A stretch of 29,172 bases of DNA from Micractinium sp. NFX-FRZ (taxonomy: Eukaryota > Chlorophyta > Trebouxiophyceae > Chlorellales > Chlorellaceae), in contig JAPTJF010000611.1 of the NCBI GenBank assembly GCA_029339195.1, positions 1 through 29,172 on the forward strand, given 5' to 3'. The position numbers and the translations under genes were made by a program. Positions within the stretch are counted from its first letter, which is position 1, and each line of letters opens with the position of its first letter. Under the pieces are notes generated by a model. The model was not told where the DNA came from. It did no database searches and saw only the letters and a list, made by a program, of their open reading frames with translations. Positions 1-10,661 of the stretch are shown piece by piece.

Positions 1-74
1 GCAAGCTCCAGGCAGTCTGCTGGCTGGGGGCTATGGGAGGGGAACTACCTGCCCCTGCTGGGATGGAGACCTCA

Positions 75-99
75 CCCCCCCCCCCCCCCCCCCCCCCCC
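75..99. repeat. 25-base poly-C run inside the last visible MAPK intron
   Basis: An uninterrupted run of 25 C lies in the intron that follows the last visible MAPK exon. On the gene's strand it is poly-G. Such runs are prone to slippage and sequencing error, so its true length is uncertain. The remaining bases 1-171 show no exon that continues the kinase. Confidence 0.9.
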
Positions 100-171
100 A
101 GCCTTCCTCTCCTCCCAATGGCTTCCTCTTCCCCCAAGCCTGCCTGTTCCAAACCCGCTTCCAGCGCGCAC

Positions 172-1302
172 CTTGATGTCGCGGTGCAGCAGCTGCGCGG
201 AGTGCATGTACTTGAGGGAGCGGAAGATCTGGTACATGATGTACTGCTTGTGCACCTCCTCCAGGATGTTGGCGCGGATCACGGCGTGCAGGTCCGTCTC
301 CATGTACTCAAACACCAAGTAAATGTCCCTGCTCGTGCGGTGGGAAAATATGGTGGCGCAGACGATGCAGCAGGTCAGCATGACACAGCAGAGGTCGACA
401 GCCCCGCCGGAGAGCGAGGGAGCGAGCCGATAGCGGGGTAAAGACACAGCAGCTGCAGCAGCAGCAGCAGCAGGTGACACGAAGCCAGTGTGTGCGGCAG
501 CACAGCTGCAGCCGGCCCAGCAAGACGCCCGCAGCTGCTCTGGGGGATGTGCAAATTATTCCTTGCAACAAGAGCAGCAGCCCACCTGTCGTTGTCCGCC
601 TTGAGCACGTTCAGCAGCCTGCAAGTCAGGTGCCACAGCAGTGAATGAGCAGCAAGTACATCAACTGAGCTGCACCGCTGCTGCTGCTCCTGCTGCTGAC
701 CAGCGGCTTGCATGCCCCGCCCTCACCACACAATGCAGCCTTCAACATGCATGCGGCCCCTGCCCAATTGCCCAGCACCCACCGGATGATGTTCTCATGG
801 TTGTTCAGCTCTTGCAGGAACATGATCTCCCGGAACGTGCGCTGCACGCGGGGTGGGGCAACGGCAGCAGCTGCATGAGTGCCAGGCAAGGCAGCGCCAG
901 CATGCAAGCACATTGCCCTGCATTGTACCGGCTTCTGCTGGGCACACAGGCAGCGCTGCTGCCAGCACCCACTGCCCGCACGAATGATGCCCCGCCTGCC
1001 GCTGCCGCCGGCATACCTGCGCGTCCGTCGCGTTTTGAAATGCGTCAAAGATCTTCTTCAGTGCCACAGTCTCCCGCGTCTTCTTGTCGATCGCCTTCCA
1101 AACAATGCCATAAGCCTGCAGTGGCGGCAAGAGGCAGGACAGCGCATGCTCACGTCCCCACCGCCTCTGCCCGCTCCTTCGCCGCACGACAACCAACAAG
1201 CGGCGGCACCGCCCGCCCCCGCCCGCCGGAACTCACCCCCTTGCCCAGCCGCTGCTGCACTTCATATTTCTTCAGCACGTGCTTGTCAATCTCCTCCGAC
1301 AT
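172..1302 (-). CDS. MAPK15: ERK7/8 (MAPK15)-like MAP kinase, N-terminal part, cut by the window edge
   Basis: Five coding exons on the minus strand: 1237-1302, 1017-1115, 783-841, 586-618 and 172-328 (138 codons, all phases closing). The ATG at 1300-1302 is followed by a short lead into the kinase domain. Visible kinase parts are the glycine loop GKGAYG (residues 20-25), the ATP-anchoring lysine in VALK (Lys42), and the catalytic loop start HRDIK (Asp136). The stretches [26 protein letters not shown] and [15 protein letters not shown] are typical of the ERK7/8 clade rather than ERK1/2 or plant MPKs. Known ERK7/8 kinases phosphorylate Ser/Thr and are often tied to cilia, autophagy and stress; the role here is not shown. 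The activation-loop TxY motif and the C-terminus lie beyond base 1. The last visible donor is at 171, and no continuation exon is seen in 1-171. Family call strong, subclade call good. Confidence 0.9.
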
Positions 1303-2595
1303 GGCTATTGCGGCCCGCTGTGCGCTCCCCCTCCAGTGGGCCGGCTGACACGCTCTGGCAGCAGTTGTTGTTGTTTGACTTGCTGCCGGGCGCTCCCCGT
1401 GCGCCGCAGCACAGCTCTCCGGGTCTGTAAGACCCGAATGAAAGGGCGAGGCGGGCGAAACCGGGCGCTAGCCGGACTGAACGGCAGCTGAGCAGCTGGC
1501 GGAGCGGGCTTGTCGGGGCGGGTGAAGCGGTGGGTCAATTAAACAATAAGGGAGCTGCCTGCCGATTTGCTTCAAAGGCCTCGCAAGCGCCGCTGAATTC
1601 AAGAGAACGCCGGCCACGCTGGCAGCCCGGTGCCACCTTCTTCCTTCTTCTTGCTGCTGCCCAGGCGCCTCACTCGTGCGTAAATGAGAATGGATGGGCT
1701 ATAATAGAGCGTGAGCAAGGCCATTGCGTGGGGCAGGCTGCCCCATTGTCCTCTCTCGCCGGTGTCCCGCGCCGCGCCGCCGCTCCCAACTTGGGATGCA
1801 GACGGCATCAGTAGCACTTACATTCTTAATGTGCGCTTGCACCGGGTATCCAATTACATCCCTTTCGACATTTGTTGCTCATGTGGGGTCCGAGCGTTTG
1901 CAGCTCCTGCGTTCGGAGGAGCGTGCACTCCTGACGGTGCCCGCCTATGGGCACGCCTGCTGGTGGCTCGCCCCAGCTTCGCCAGTGTACTCTAAAATAT
2001 ATGAGAGCATAAACCTCCTGCAAAGTTCAGTGCTCCTGTGCGGCAAAGTTCCAGCATTGACACCCTGCCTGCTGCCGCACTGCAGAAAGTGCTAGCGCTG
2101 CCAGCAAGAATGTGCTTCATCGCACCATCACTGCACTTTACTCCACATCCCCTGCACATGTGACTTACATCAACCAATACAACCAGAGAAAGCATGACTC
2201 TGAACACCATGCAGCGAGGCAGCAGCACGGCGCCGCAGGTGCCAGACAAGAAGACACCGGCACCTTGGCCCCTCCAAGCCCATAGGTTCTATCCTTTGTA
2301 AGCCGACGTCTCCCCTCCACTTGTGCAATGAGCGGGAACACTGGCTCCAGCAGGCATCGGCATCACAGGGGCACTTGAAGAGGCAAATTGTCCAGGACCA
2401 TGCAGCAATACACGGTCAGCGTCATGCTGTGCCCGGCAGGCCATGCAGCACTTGTCCCTGTACGTGACCGTGGCCCTAACCTGCCACAAATACCGCCATT
2501 GAGGTTCCTGGTTCTACCACACTCTAGCAGGCCGGTCCGACATCAGCACCCGTCACCTAGAACCCCCTCTGCCCGTGCTCACGCGACACCACGGC
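1303..2595. promoter_or_regulatory. Divergent intergenic region between the MAPK and acyl-CoA oxidase genes
   Basis: This 1.3 kb must hold both promoters and both 5' UTRs, because the kinase is read leftward and the oxidase rightward. Its middle (about 1680-2200) is clearly less GC-rich than the flanking exons. A TATAATA string at 1700-1706 and an AATATATGAG-like stretch near 1996-2005 are the only TATA-like words I noticed; neither is proven. Short open frames here have no recognisable domains and no splice support, so I call no gene. Confidence 0.5.
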
Positions 2596-5500
2596 ATGGC
2601 GCTGGAAGGCCAGCGGCACTCCCCTGATGATGTTACCCGGGCGCTTGTGGCTGCCCCCAGCCGGGTGGTAATGCGAGGGGCCGCCAACCCCATGGAAGAC
2701 GCGGCAGCCGAGCGGCGCAAGTCCACCTTCAACAGCGACGAGCTGGCAGCATTCCTGCACGACGGCGCCGACAAGCTGCAGCGCCGGTGAGTGGGACAGG
2801 TGGAGTGGCAGTGGCGGCAGCGGCAGTGGCGGGCGGCGCCAGCGGCTCTAGCGCGCCTGCTGCCCACAGCTGGCGGCACTCTGCCAGCAGGCCAGTCCAA
2901 AATGAACGCCGCTCCGCCTGTTTTGTCTGGGTGCAGTGGGACCCTCATCAAATTGCACCGCACATGGTTGCAGCTCAGCCAGGCCTGCTCGCGCCGATTG
3001 ATGCACTGCTTCTCCCTGGCTGCCTGCCCCGGCCGACCCGCTTGTCAGCTCCCCCCTGTGCCCTGCCGCCTGGCGCTGCTGCAGCGACGAGCTTGTGCAG
3101 CTGCTGGCGTCTCAACCGTGGTCGGACAAGACGCACCGCTACTTCCTCACACGAGAGCAGGAGTATGTGGGCGGCCTCAAGGCGGCAGTGGGCATCTGGT
3201 GAGTGTGCGGCGGGGACGGGGGATATGCTGGGGAGAGGCAGCAGGTTGTACGGGGCATCGCTGCGGGAGAACCCTGGCTGCAAGTGCCAGCCGCCGCTGC
3301 GTTTGCCTTTGTGTTTGTCTCCGCAGCCGCCCGTGTGTCCCCGCACACCTGCAGCACATCCTGCCAGCAATGCCTGCCTCACAATTCTGCCTGTGTGCCT
3401 GCCGCCCCACCCCACCCCCCTTTTTGCCACGCCAGCAAGACAACGCATGGAGATGGATGACCCTAAACCCTAACCCTATCTGACAGCATCTTTGGCGTTC
3501 CCTTCACTCAACCCCTCTGTGGCTCCCTCCCCGATGTGCCCTGCAGGCAGACGATGCGCGGCGACCGCCTGTCGATGGAGGACGGCATCGCCATGCGCTC
3601 CCTGGCCTACTTCCCCGGCGGCCTGGAGCTGCACATCGGCATGTTCATCCCCACCATCCTCAGCCAGGGCACGCCCGAGCAGCAGGCCAAGTGGCTGCCG
3701 CTGTGCAACCGCCTGCAGGTGGGGTTGGGTGGGTGGGTGGGTGCTGGGCCTGCGGGGCAGGGCAGTGCAGGGCTGTGCTGTCGCTGACGCAGCTGCGCCT
3801 GCCTCTAGCCTTGAATCGTTTCCGCCTTTGCCCTACCTCCTTATCACCCCACTTCCCCTGCTCCCTCCACCCGGCCCTGGACCCCCCGCCAGGTCATCGG
3901 CACCTATGCCCAGACGGAGCTGGGCCACGGCACCTTTGTGCGCGGCCTGCAGACGGTGGCGGTGTACGACGAGGGCAAGCGGGAGTTTGTGGTGCACTCG
4001 CCCTCGGTGAGGAGGGCGCCGCTTAGCTCTTCAGGAAATGCATCCTAGGTTTTAATGAGACGCAGCGAATCTGCTGCATGCAGCCAAGCTCTTGCACACT
4101 TAAAGAGGCTGGGCGGCAGAGGCTGGTGTGTGCCTTGCCGCTCGTTCATGCCTTGTTGCAGCCAGTGTGTGTCCCAGACTGACATTTTTTGCCTCTCTGC
4201 CCCGCTCCTCTCTTGCCATACCTGCAGCTGGAGTCGACCAAGTGGTGGCCCGGCGGCCTCGGCAAGACCGCCACGCACGTGAGTGCGGCGTGCTGGTGTG
4301 CTGAGGAAGCCTGTGACAGTTGGCGTGGGTGGTGGGAGGGGTTGTGGGTGCCCAAACGGGCCTGTGCGCAGTAGGGACGTAGCCCGACGGCGCGGCAGGT
4401 GGGTGGCTGGCTGGCCCGGGGCGCCAGGAGCGAATCGATGGGGCTGCGCTCTCCTTTCTTGCGCCACGGCTGCCAACAGTCGCCCCCCTCCCCTGCCCCT
4501 GCTGCCCCTGCTGCCTCTGCTGCCCCCCATGCAGGTCATCCTCATGGCCCGCCTGTTTGTTAAGGGGCAGGACTATGGGCCACACGCGTTTGTACTGCAG
4601 GTGGGCTGGGGAGTGTGTGGGCGCAGGTGTGTGGTGGAGGTTTGGCCGGGTCGCGGGGCAGGCAGCGGGCTTCAGGGGCTTGGTGCGCTGCCTGCCCTGC
4701 AGGCGTCTGCAGGCAGCTCTGCGTGCGGGGCCGGCACTGCATGGCTTGGCATGGTGTTGCGGGACCCAGGCAGGGGGGCACGGGCGCGGGCGCAGGCAAG
4801 CGTAGAGCGAGCACAGGCCTGCTGCGCCTGCTGACGTGCCCTGCTGCGCCTGCTGTGTGCCACCTCAGGTGCGCGACCTGGAGACGCACCAGCCGCTGCC
4901 GGGCGTGACGGTCGGAGACATTGGGCCCAAGATGGGGTGAGCTCCAACTAGCATCTCTGTTTCCCCTGCACGCTCCCGGCTTGCCGGGCCCCGTCCCCGC
5001 CTTTGCTGCGTCATCGACCACTCCTGCCGCACCGGCCTGACGCCGATGCCTCAGTGCCCCTGATCTCAAGCTGCACCCTGCTGCCCCCGTTCACAACCCC
5101 ACTCTGTTTTCCTTCGCGTACACACTGGCTTACAGTCCCTGGAATCCCTCCTGCTTCTTGACGCCCCCTTGTTATCATTTCTGGTCCTGTCTCCCGTGTG
5201 CAGCTTCAACGGCGTGGACAGTGGCTTGCAGTCTTTGGAACCCCTCCTGCTTCTTGACGCCCCCTTGCTGCCCTCTCTCCTGTGTGCAGCTTCAATGGCG
5301 TGGACAATGGCTTCCTGTCTCTGGACCACGTGCGCATACCGCGCGACGCCATGCTCATGCGCTATGCACAGGTGCGCGCTTGGACGCGTGTGACTTTGTG
5401 CCGGCAGGGCCGTGTGGTGTGCGTGCTGGCGGGCCGCTGGCCGCCCGGTTGGTCGTGCGCTGCGTGTGGGTGCGCTGGCTGGCGGGACCTCGGGCGCACT

Positions 5501-8500
5501 GGGCGCCTGTGGCATGCGACACTTGAGTTGGCAGAGGTGGGTTGCCTGGCAGGCCAGGTGGCATGGTTTCGCCCCCAGCGGCTCCCCTGCGCGTGTCCCC
5601 TCACCGCCCGCCTCTTTGGACCCTTCCCCGCCCTCTGCGCTGCCGCCGCCGCCGTGCAGGTGACTGAGGAGGGGCGCTACATCCCGCCCCCGCCCGACAA
5701 CCAGAAGGCCGCCTACGCCACCATGGTGTATGTGCGGGCCACAATTGTGCGCGACTCGGGGGACTTCCTCAGTGAGTGGCGTGAGGGTGCACAGGGGACA
5801 GGGGGAGGGGGCACTTTCTCATTGAGTGGCATGAGGGGAGAGCGAGAGGGTGTTGGGTGGGTGCGGTGCGCGCAGTTCGCTCGACTTTGTCACTGAGCGG
5901 ATGAATGGAGAGGGAAGAGGCTATCAGCCGGTGCAGCGTGCCGGACCGGGGAGACATTAGTGAACCAGTGCAGAGGGGAGAGGTAGTGGTTGTTGAGCGG
6001 GTGCAGTGTGCAGCTGGGCGGGTGCAGTGTGCGGCGGCAGAGGACGAGGGGAGTGGGGGCAGCGGGAGACGGGAGGGCTGGGCTGGGGATCAAGGCACCT
6101 CGGCAACAGCCTGCCCTCGCTCTCCCACACCTTGTCAGCCCTCACCTTGCTTCCACGCAGCTCTGTGGCCCAAAGTGAAGGGTGATGTACCCCCTTCACT
6201 TCAGCCCATGCGACCCCTACCAACCCACCCCATCGGCTGCAGGCCGCGCTGTGACCATTGCCACACGCTATGCTGCGGTGCGCCGTCAGACCACCTCCAA
6301 GCTGGGAGAGCCGGAGCTGCAGGTGAGGCTGTAACCTTGCAACCGCTGGGCAGATAAGGCGAGGGGTGTGTGCCAGCATGCCCTGGTTCGGTGGGCCGGC
6401 AAGGGGTGGCAGCAGGGTGGGAGGGGTTTTGCGTTTTGCGGAATAGCCAGCGGCCCTGAGCCGCTCGGCCTTGAGCCAGGCAAACCTAACAAGCAACCCC
6501 TCAATGCACTTGCCCACCATGCGCCTCCTCCCCCTGCCCCCCAATTCCCGTGCCCTTGACAAGTTTTACTGCAACAATGTGCTGTGCTGTGCACAGTACG
6601 CACCTCCCTCACCCACATGCTGCCAGCTCATCCCCCTCTCCTCTGCGCCCCCCACCCCTTGCTGCTGCCAGGTCCTGGATTACGACAACGTGCAGCAGAC
6701 GCTGATACCGCTGCTGTCGCGCGCCTACGCCCTGGTCTTTATGGTGAGACGCTGTGCTGCGCTGTGCTCTGCTCTGCACTGCTCTGCTCTGCTCCGCTCC
6801 GCTCCGCTCCGCTCTGCTCTGCTCTGCTCTGCTCCACTCTGCTCCGCTCTGCTCCGCTCTGCTCTGCTCTGCTCTGCTCTGCGTGGTGAGACACGTGTTG
6901 TGCTGCGCTGCGCTGTGCTGTGCTGTGCTTTCTGTGCGCTGCCCCGCATAGTGAGACGCGTGCACCTTCACACTCGGTGTCGCCGCTCGATGGTGGGCAT
7001 GCGCCACACCTCTGAAGCCGCCCTGGCAGTGCACACGCACACACACACACACTGGCCAGGCCACTCCAACACTCATCCCCGCGACCCCCCATACACACAA
7101 GTGCCCACCCATGTCCGCCCTCCACCTTGCACCCCGTCCAACTGCCTGCCTGCAGGGCCGCTCCATGATGGACATGTACCGCTCGTGCGCACGCGCGCTC
7201 TGCTGTACCGCCCGCCCCTGTACCGCCACCCCTCCTCGACTGCACCGCCCCTGTACTGCAGGGCCGCTCGATGATGGACATGTACAACTCGTTTGACGCC
7301 GCCCGCGCGCGTGGCGACTTTGCCGTGCTCCCCGAGCTCCACGCCCTGTCCAGCGGCCTCAAGGCGCTGTCCACCGACATTGCGGCGGGCGGCATCGAGA
7401 CGGCGCGCCGGCAGTGCGGCGGGCACGGCTACATGCTGGCCTCCGGCCTCCCCACCCTCTTCAACTCTTACGTCCAGAATTGCACCTGGGAGGGGGACAA
7501 CAGCGGTGCGTGGCCTGGCCTGGGGGGGTGGAGGGCGTGCTGCGCCCGTCTGTGGTGGGGCGGGGTGTGTGGGGCGGGAGGCGTGGGGCGGGCCGGGGCG
7601 GGGACTGCACCCAGGGAGTAGAGGAGCGTGAGGAGCGTGCTTCCTATCACATGACTCATTGTCATTCTGGCCATGGCGTCTCGTGCCCATCCTTCTTGTT
7701 GGGCTCTGTTTGCTAGCTAGCTGTTCCCTGCAGTCACACCCACTTCCCCTGTTCCCACCCCTGGGCACCTGCAGTCATGTACCTCCAGACCGCCCGCTAC
7801 CTGGTGAAGAACGTCCTGGCTGTGCAGGCGGGCAAGTCGATCAGCGGCAGCGCGCAGTACCTGGCCGCGGCGGCGCAGCAGGTGTGGTGGCCGGGGGCAG
7901 GGATGGGGAGGGTTGGGAGGGCGGCACAGGGATTGTGGGCCTGCCCTTGGAGGTTGCGGCGGTGCCTGGGGTAGCCTGCGGCTTGGCGGTCGGCGAGCCT
8001 GGCTTGCGCTTGGGACCTGTGCCCCTGGGCGGATGTGGAGTCTGCCGGCTTGCTCCGCTTGACCTCCCCATGTTTGCGGCCCCACTTGTGGCGCGCCTGC
8101 CTGCCTGCCCGCCTGCCTGCCTGGCAGCTGTTGCCACATGCCTGTTGACTGCATGCTGTCTCTGCTCTCACCCACCCGCAGGCCCAGCCCAAGTGCGGCG
8201 TGGCCTCACCCCAGGACTGGCACAGCAGCCGGCACCAGCTGGACGCCCTCACCGCGGTGGCGGCGCAGCTGGCGGTGCAGGCCACCAAGGTGTGGGGGGC
8301 TCTGGAACCGCAGGGAGGGGTGCTGGGCACCGACAACGGGGGCCTCTGGGACCTGGGATGCGCCGGTGACGCGCGCTCCCTTGTTGCGGGGTGGGAGGGC
8401 AGCCCCGCTTTGGTTACCGCGTCAAGGAGGCCGGATTCCACACTGCACAGCACAGAGTGGGAAGGAAAGCGGTTGAGGAGGTGCCGTGGCCGTGCCCTCG

Positions 8501-9953
8501 GTCGCACGCTGCTCACCGGCGCTCCCCCGCATGCCTCCCGGCACCGTGCGCCTGTGCAGGTGCTGGCGCGCGCGGGCGGCGGGCGCATCTCCTTTGAGGG
8601 TGCCGCCTGGAATGGCAGCAGCGTGGATCTCATCCGCGCCGCACGGGTGAGCGTGGGTGGGGCAGCGCAGCACAGTGCAGCATGCGAGCAAAATAGTGGA
8701 TGGCAGCCGGGCGGGGGGCTGGCAGGCAGGGAGCAGCACGCCATATGCTGGATGGGCGTCTGGTTGCACTCTGCTTGCGCCCTCCGCACCGCATGCCCAC
8801 GTGGCGCTGTACCTGCACCGGCACTGTTCTGGCCTGCTAAACCATGATGATCTCTTCATCCGGTGCCACCCTCTTCTGTGCAGGCCGCGGTGGCGCTGCA
8901 CCTGCCCCAGCACCTCCCTCCTCCCCTCTCCGCATCCCCCCCTTCTCTGCTGTGCTCCTGCCCCTCTTCCCTTCTCCACTGCAGGCCCACATTGGCAGGC
9001 CTGTCCCTGCACCCGGTGCATGCGCATCCTCCCCCACCTGTGGTGCGATTGTGACGCATGCCTGCATGCTTTACGTTCCACCTTTCCCACCCACTCACCG
9101 CAGGCCCACGTGGCGCTGTACTTGCACCAGAACTTTGTGGACTGCGTGGAGGCGGCGGCGGCGCAGCGCCAGCTGGGCGGCGCCACGTCAGCGGCGCTGC
9201 GCCAGGTGGTGGCCCTGCACGGCTGCGTGCTGCTGCTGGAGGCGGCGGGGGACCTGCAGGAGGGGGGCTATGCCACAGGTGCGTGTGTGGACTGAAGTGG
9301 CATGAAGTGGATGGAAGCCGCGTGCTGCCCGTGTGCCCGCTCGCCTCCCAGCTCGTGGTGCAGCAGGGCACATGCTCCCGGCACCGCACTCCGACACTCT
9401 GCACACACACCCTCACCCACACTTCTCTCCGTTCTTCCCGGCTCCCGCAGGCGCGCAGGCCGGCATGCTGCGGGAGGCCCAGCGTGCGCTGGTGCGTGCG
9501 CTGCGCCCCAACGCCCTCGCCCTGGTCGACTCCTTTGCCTACCCCGACTACCAGCTCAACTCGGCGCTGGGGCGCAAGGATGGCAACGTGTACCAGGTGC
9601 GCGGTGGGGGCAGCAGTGGGAGCGGGCCAGCTTGTGTTGCAGGGTGGACCAGGGTGGATGGGAGCGGTGAGAGGCTGGGTGGGAGGCAGTGAAAGGGACA
9701 GCACGTATTCACAAGAGGAGGGGGCGGGATGTTGATGCATGTAGGCAGGCAGGCAGGCAGCCGTGCCCCTCAGTCGCCCACACAGGACCGCTCACCCCTC
9801 CCCCCAACTCCCCTCCCCTCAACCCTCCTGCTCCCCGTGCAGGCCCTGCTGGACAGCGCGCGCATCAGCCCGCTGAACGCCACGCAGGAGGGGCCCGGCT
9901 GGAAGCCCGTGCTGGAGCCGCTGCTCAACCCGCAGGCACGCAGCAGGCTGTGA
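2596..9953 (+). CDS. ACX: Peroxisomal acyl-CoA oxidase, 699 aa, 18 exons, C-terminal PTS1 (SRL)
   Basis: Flavoenzyme of the first step of peroxisomal beta-oxidation: acyl-CoA + O2 to trans-2-enoyl-CoA + H2O2. Exons: 2596-2786, 3085-3198, 3547-3718, 3893-4006, 4228-4278, 4535-4600, 4869-4936, 5290-5371, 5660-5771, 6243-6322, 6672-6743, 7262-7505, 7775-7881, 8182-8289, 8560-8646, 9104-9278, 9451-9596, 9843-9953. They sum to 2100 nt with every phase closing. Family landmarks are [10 protein letters not shown] (164-173), FNGVDNGF...[11 protein letters not shown] (from 260), [16 protein letters not shown], and [14 protein letters not shown] followed by TWEGDNS, where Glu451 is the expected catalytic base. 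The last three residues are SRL, a canonical peroxisomal import signal. Length matches plant/animal ACX1/ACOX1-type enzymes (about 660-690). The start is the first ATG of the open frame (2596); a short upstream coding exon cannot be excluded. Chain-length preference cannot be read from sequence. Introns 7, 11 and 15 contain ghost copies of exon edges. Confidence 0.95.
3461..3478 (+). repeat. Short interstitial telomere-like repeat in oxidase intron 2
   Basis: CCCTAAACCCTAACCCTA lies in the intron 3199-3546. It holds one perfect plant-type telomere unit (CCCTAAA) followed by shorter CCCTAA-like units. It is far too short to be a chromosome end and sits inside a gene. It fits either chance or a relic of break repair using telomere sequence. 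Confidence 0.7.
5125..5289 (+). repeat. Tandem ghost copies of the start of oxidase exon 8
   Basis: The real exon 8 begins at 5290 after gtgtgcag. An almost identical acceptor and exon start lies 86 bp upstream (edge at 5204) and reads [12 protein letters not shown] against the real [13 protein letters not shown] third, more decayed piece sits near 5126-5150. Between the copies the intron words CTCCTGCTTCTTGACGCCCC recur (about 5148 and 5244). The decoy keeps a good AG acceptor, but using it would shift the frame (86 is not a multiple of 3) and would end at a stop near 5393. Confidence 0.85.
6766..6882 (+). repeat. Pentanucleotide microsatellite in oxidase intron 11
   Basis: About 115 bp of CTCTG/CTCCG-type units (period 5) lie just after exon 11 (6672-6743). 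The two unit variants are interspersed in blocks, as expected from slippage with later unit exchange. All frames here are shadows with no coding meaning. Confidence 0.9.
7156..7261 (+). repeat. Ghost copy of the start of oxidase exon 12
   Basis: Exon 12 starts at 7262 with [13 protein letters not shown] copy starting at 7156, after an intact tgcag, reads [12 protein letters not shown]; the first 24 bases differ from the real exon at only one position. The spacing is 106 bp. If the decoy acceptor were used, the frame would shift relative to exon 12 and stop at about 7296, so it would act as a poison exon extension. The intervening 7190-7255 is repeat-rich (CTGTACYGCC words). Confidence 0.85.
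8789..9103 (+). repeat. Three ghost copies of the start of oxidase exon 16
   Basis: Real exon 16 starts at 9104 ([11 protein letters not shown]). Upstream, edges recur at 8795 (AHVALYLHR; closest copy, but AG has become AT), 8884 (after gtgcag; [10 protein letters not shown]) and 8985 (after ctgcag; AHIGRP, quickly diverging). Offsets are 309, 220 and 119 bp. The copy most like the real exon is the one whose acceptor is destroyed, while the decayed copies keep AG. Confidence 0.85.
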
Positions 9954-9989
9954 GGCGGCAGGCTGTGAGGCGGCAGGCTGAGAGGCGGC
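9945..9989 (+). repeat. 15-bp minisatellite spanning the oxidase stop codon
   Basis: Three units of AGGCTGTGAGGCGGC (9945-9959, 9960-9974, and 9975-9989 with one change). The first unit supplies the final codons Arg-Leu-stop of the SRL targeting signal; the other two lie in the 3' UTR. The period is 15, a whole number of codons, so the frame is kept through the array. Confidence 0.9.
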
Positions 9990-10661
9990 AGGCACTAGGC
10001 AGCACCGCTGTTGGCAGGCGCAGGCTGCGGCTGGAGGCTGGGGCTGCTCCCGCCCAGTTCAGGCTGCATGGTTGGGGTGCCTTGGATGCACAGAGAGAGG
10101 CCAGCGTGCTATTACCCACCCACTGTAGCGTGCCAAGTTTTGCGTGGCATTTGTGTAGCGTACATGTGTAGTTTTGTTTGCTTGTGCTGACTAGATTGCA
10201 ATTGAATGTTTGAAACACAAGAGTTTTGGTGCGCCATTGGTTGTGCTGCCACCACACCTAGGTTCCGCATATCATAAACCCCCATCTGTCACTTAGCGTG
10301 CTGTGTAACTGTCCTAGCGTGCCGTATGGAATGCCCGAAGGGAGCAACGAACCAGGTGTGCACACAAACGGGCGGTTTCTGTGGGCGCACACGAGTGCTG
10401 AGCACCGCCTGCGAGGGTAAATGTGAGGCGTTGGATGAGGCTTCTGTGAGCGGAACTGGACAGGCATGGGGCAGGCTGTTAAGGGAAGGAGCAGGGGTCT
10501 GGTGTTGGAGGGCCAAAGAGATCAGACAAGCGGGCATGGAAAGGTGTGTACAGGGCTGGGCCGAACGATCCTAGTGCTGGTGATGCCTGCCGTCAGCTCG
10601 AGCTTGCTGCCTGGGCAATTTTTGAAGCCTGTTGCTGGGCCGGCTACAGCTTGCTGGCTAG
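9954..10661. other. Convergent intergenic region (3' UTRs of oxidase and prolyl oligopeptidase)
   Basis: The two genes end tail to tail 708 bp apart. The interval is lower in GC around 10130-10300 and holds no supported gene. It contains one plus-strand TGTAA at 10304-10308. I saw no matching TTACA (minus-strand TGTAA) for the oligopeptidase. Confidence 0.6.
10304..10308 (+). terminator. Candidate polyadenylation signal TGTAA for the oxidase gene
   Basis: TGTAA is the usual nuclear poly(A) signal of green algae. This copy is about 350 nt after the oxidase stop codon, in an otherwise gene-free stretch. The distance is plausible for an algal 3' UTR. No transcript evidence is available. Confidence 0.5.

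Noticed and set aside
1530..2250. Several open frames of 65-123 codons between the kinase and the oxidase
   Set aside because: No recognised domain, no consistent splice sites, and overlapping frames on both strands; more likely promoter and UTR sequence.
6584..7274. Leu/Cys/Ser-rich open frames on both strands
   Set aside because: They are translations of the CTCTG/CTCCG pentanucleotide array, which keeps all frames open.
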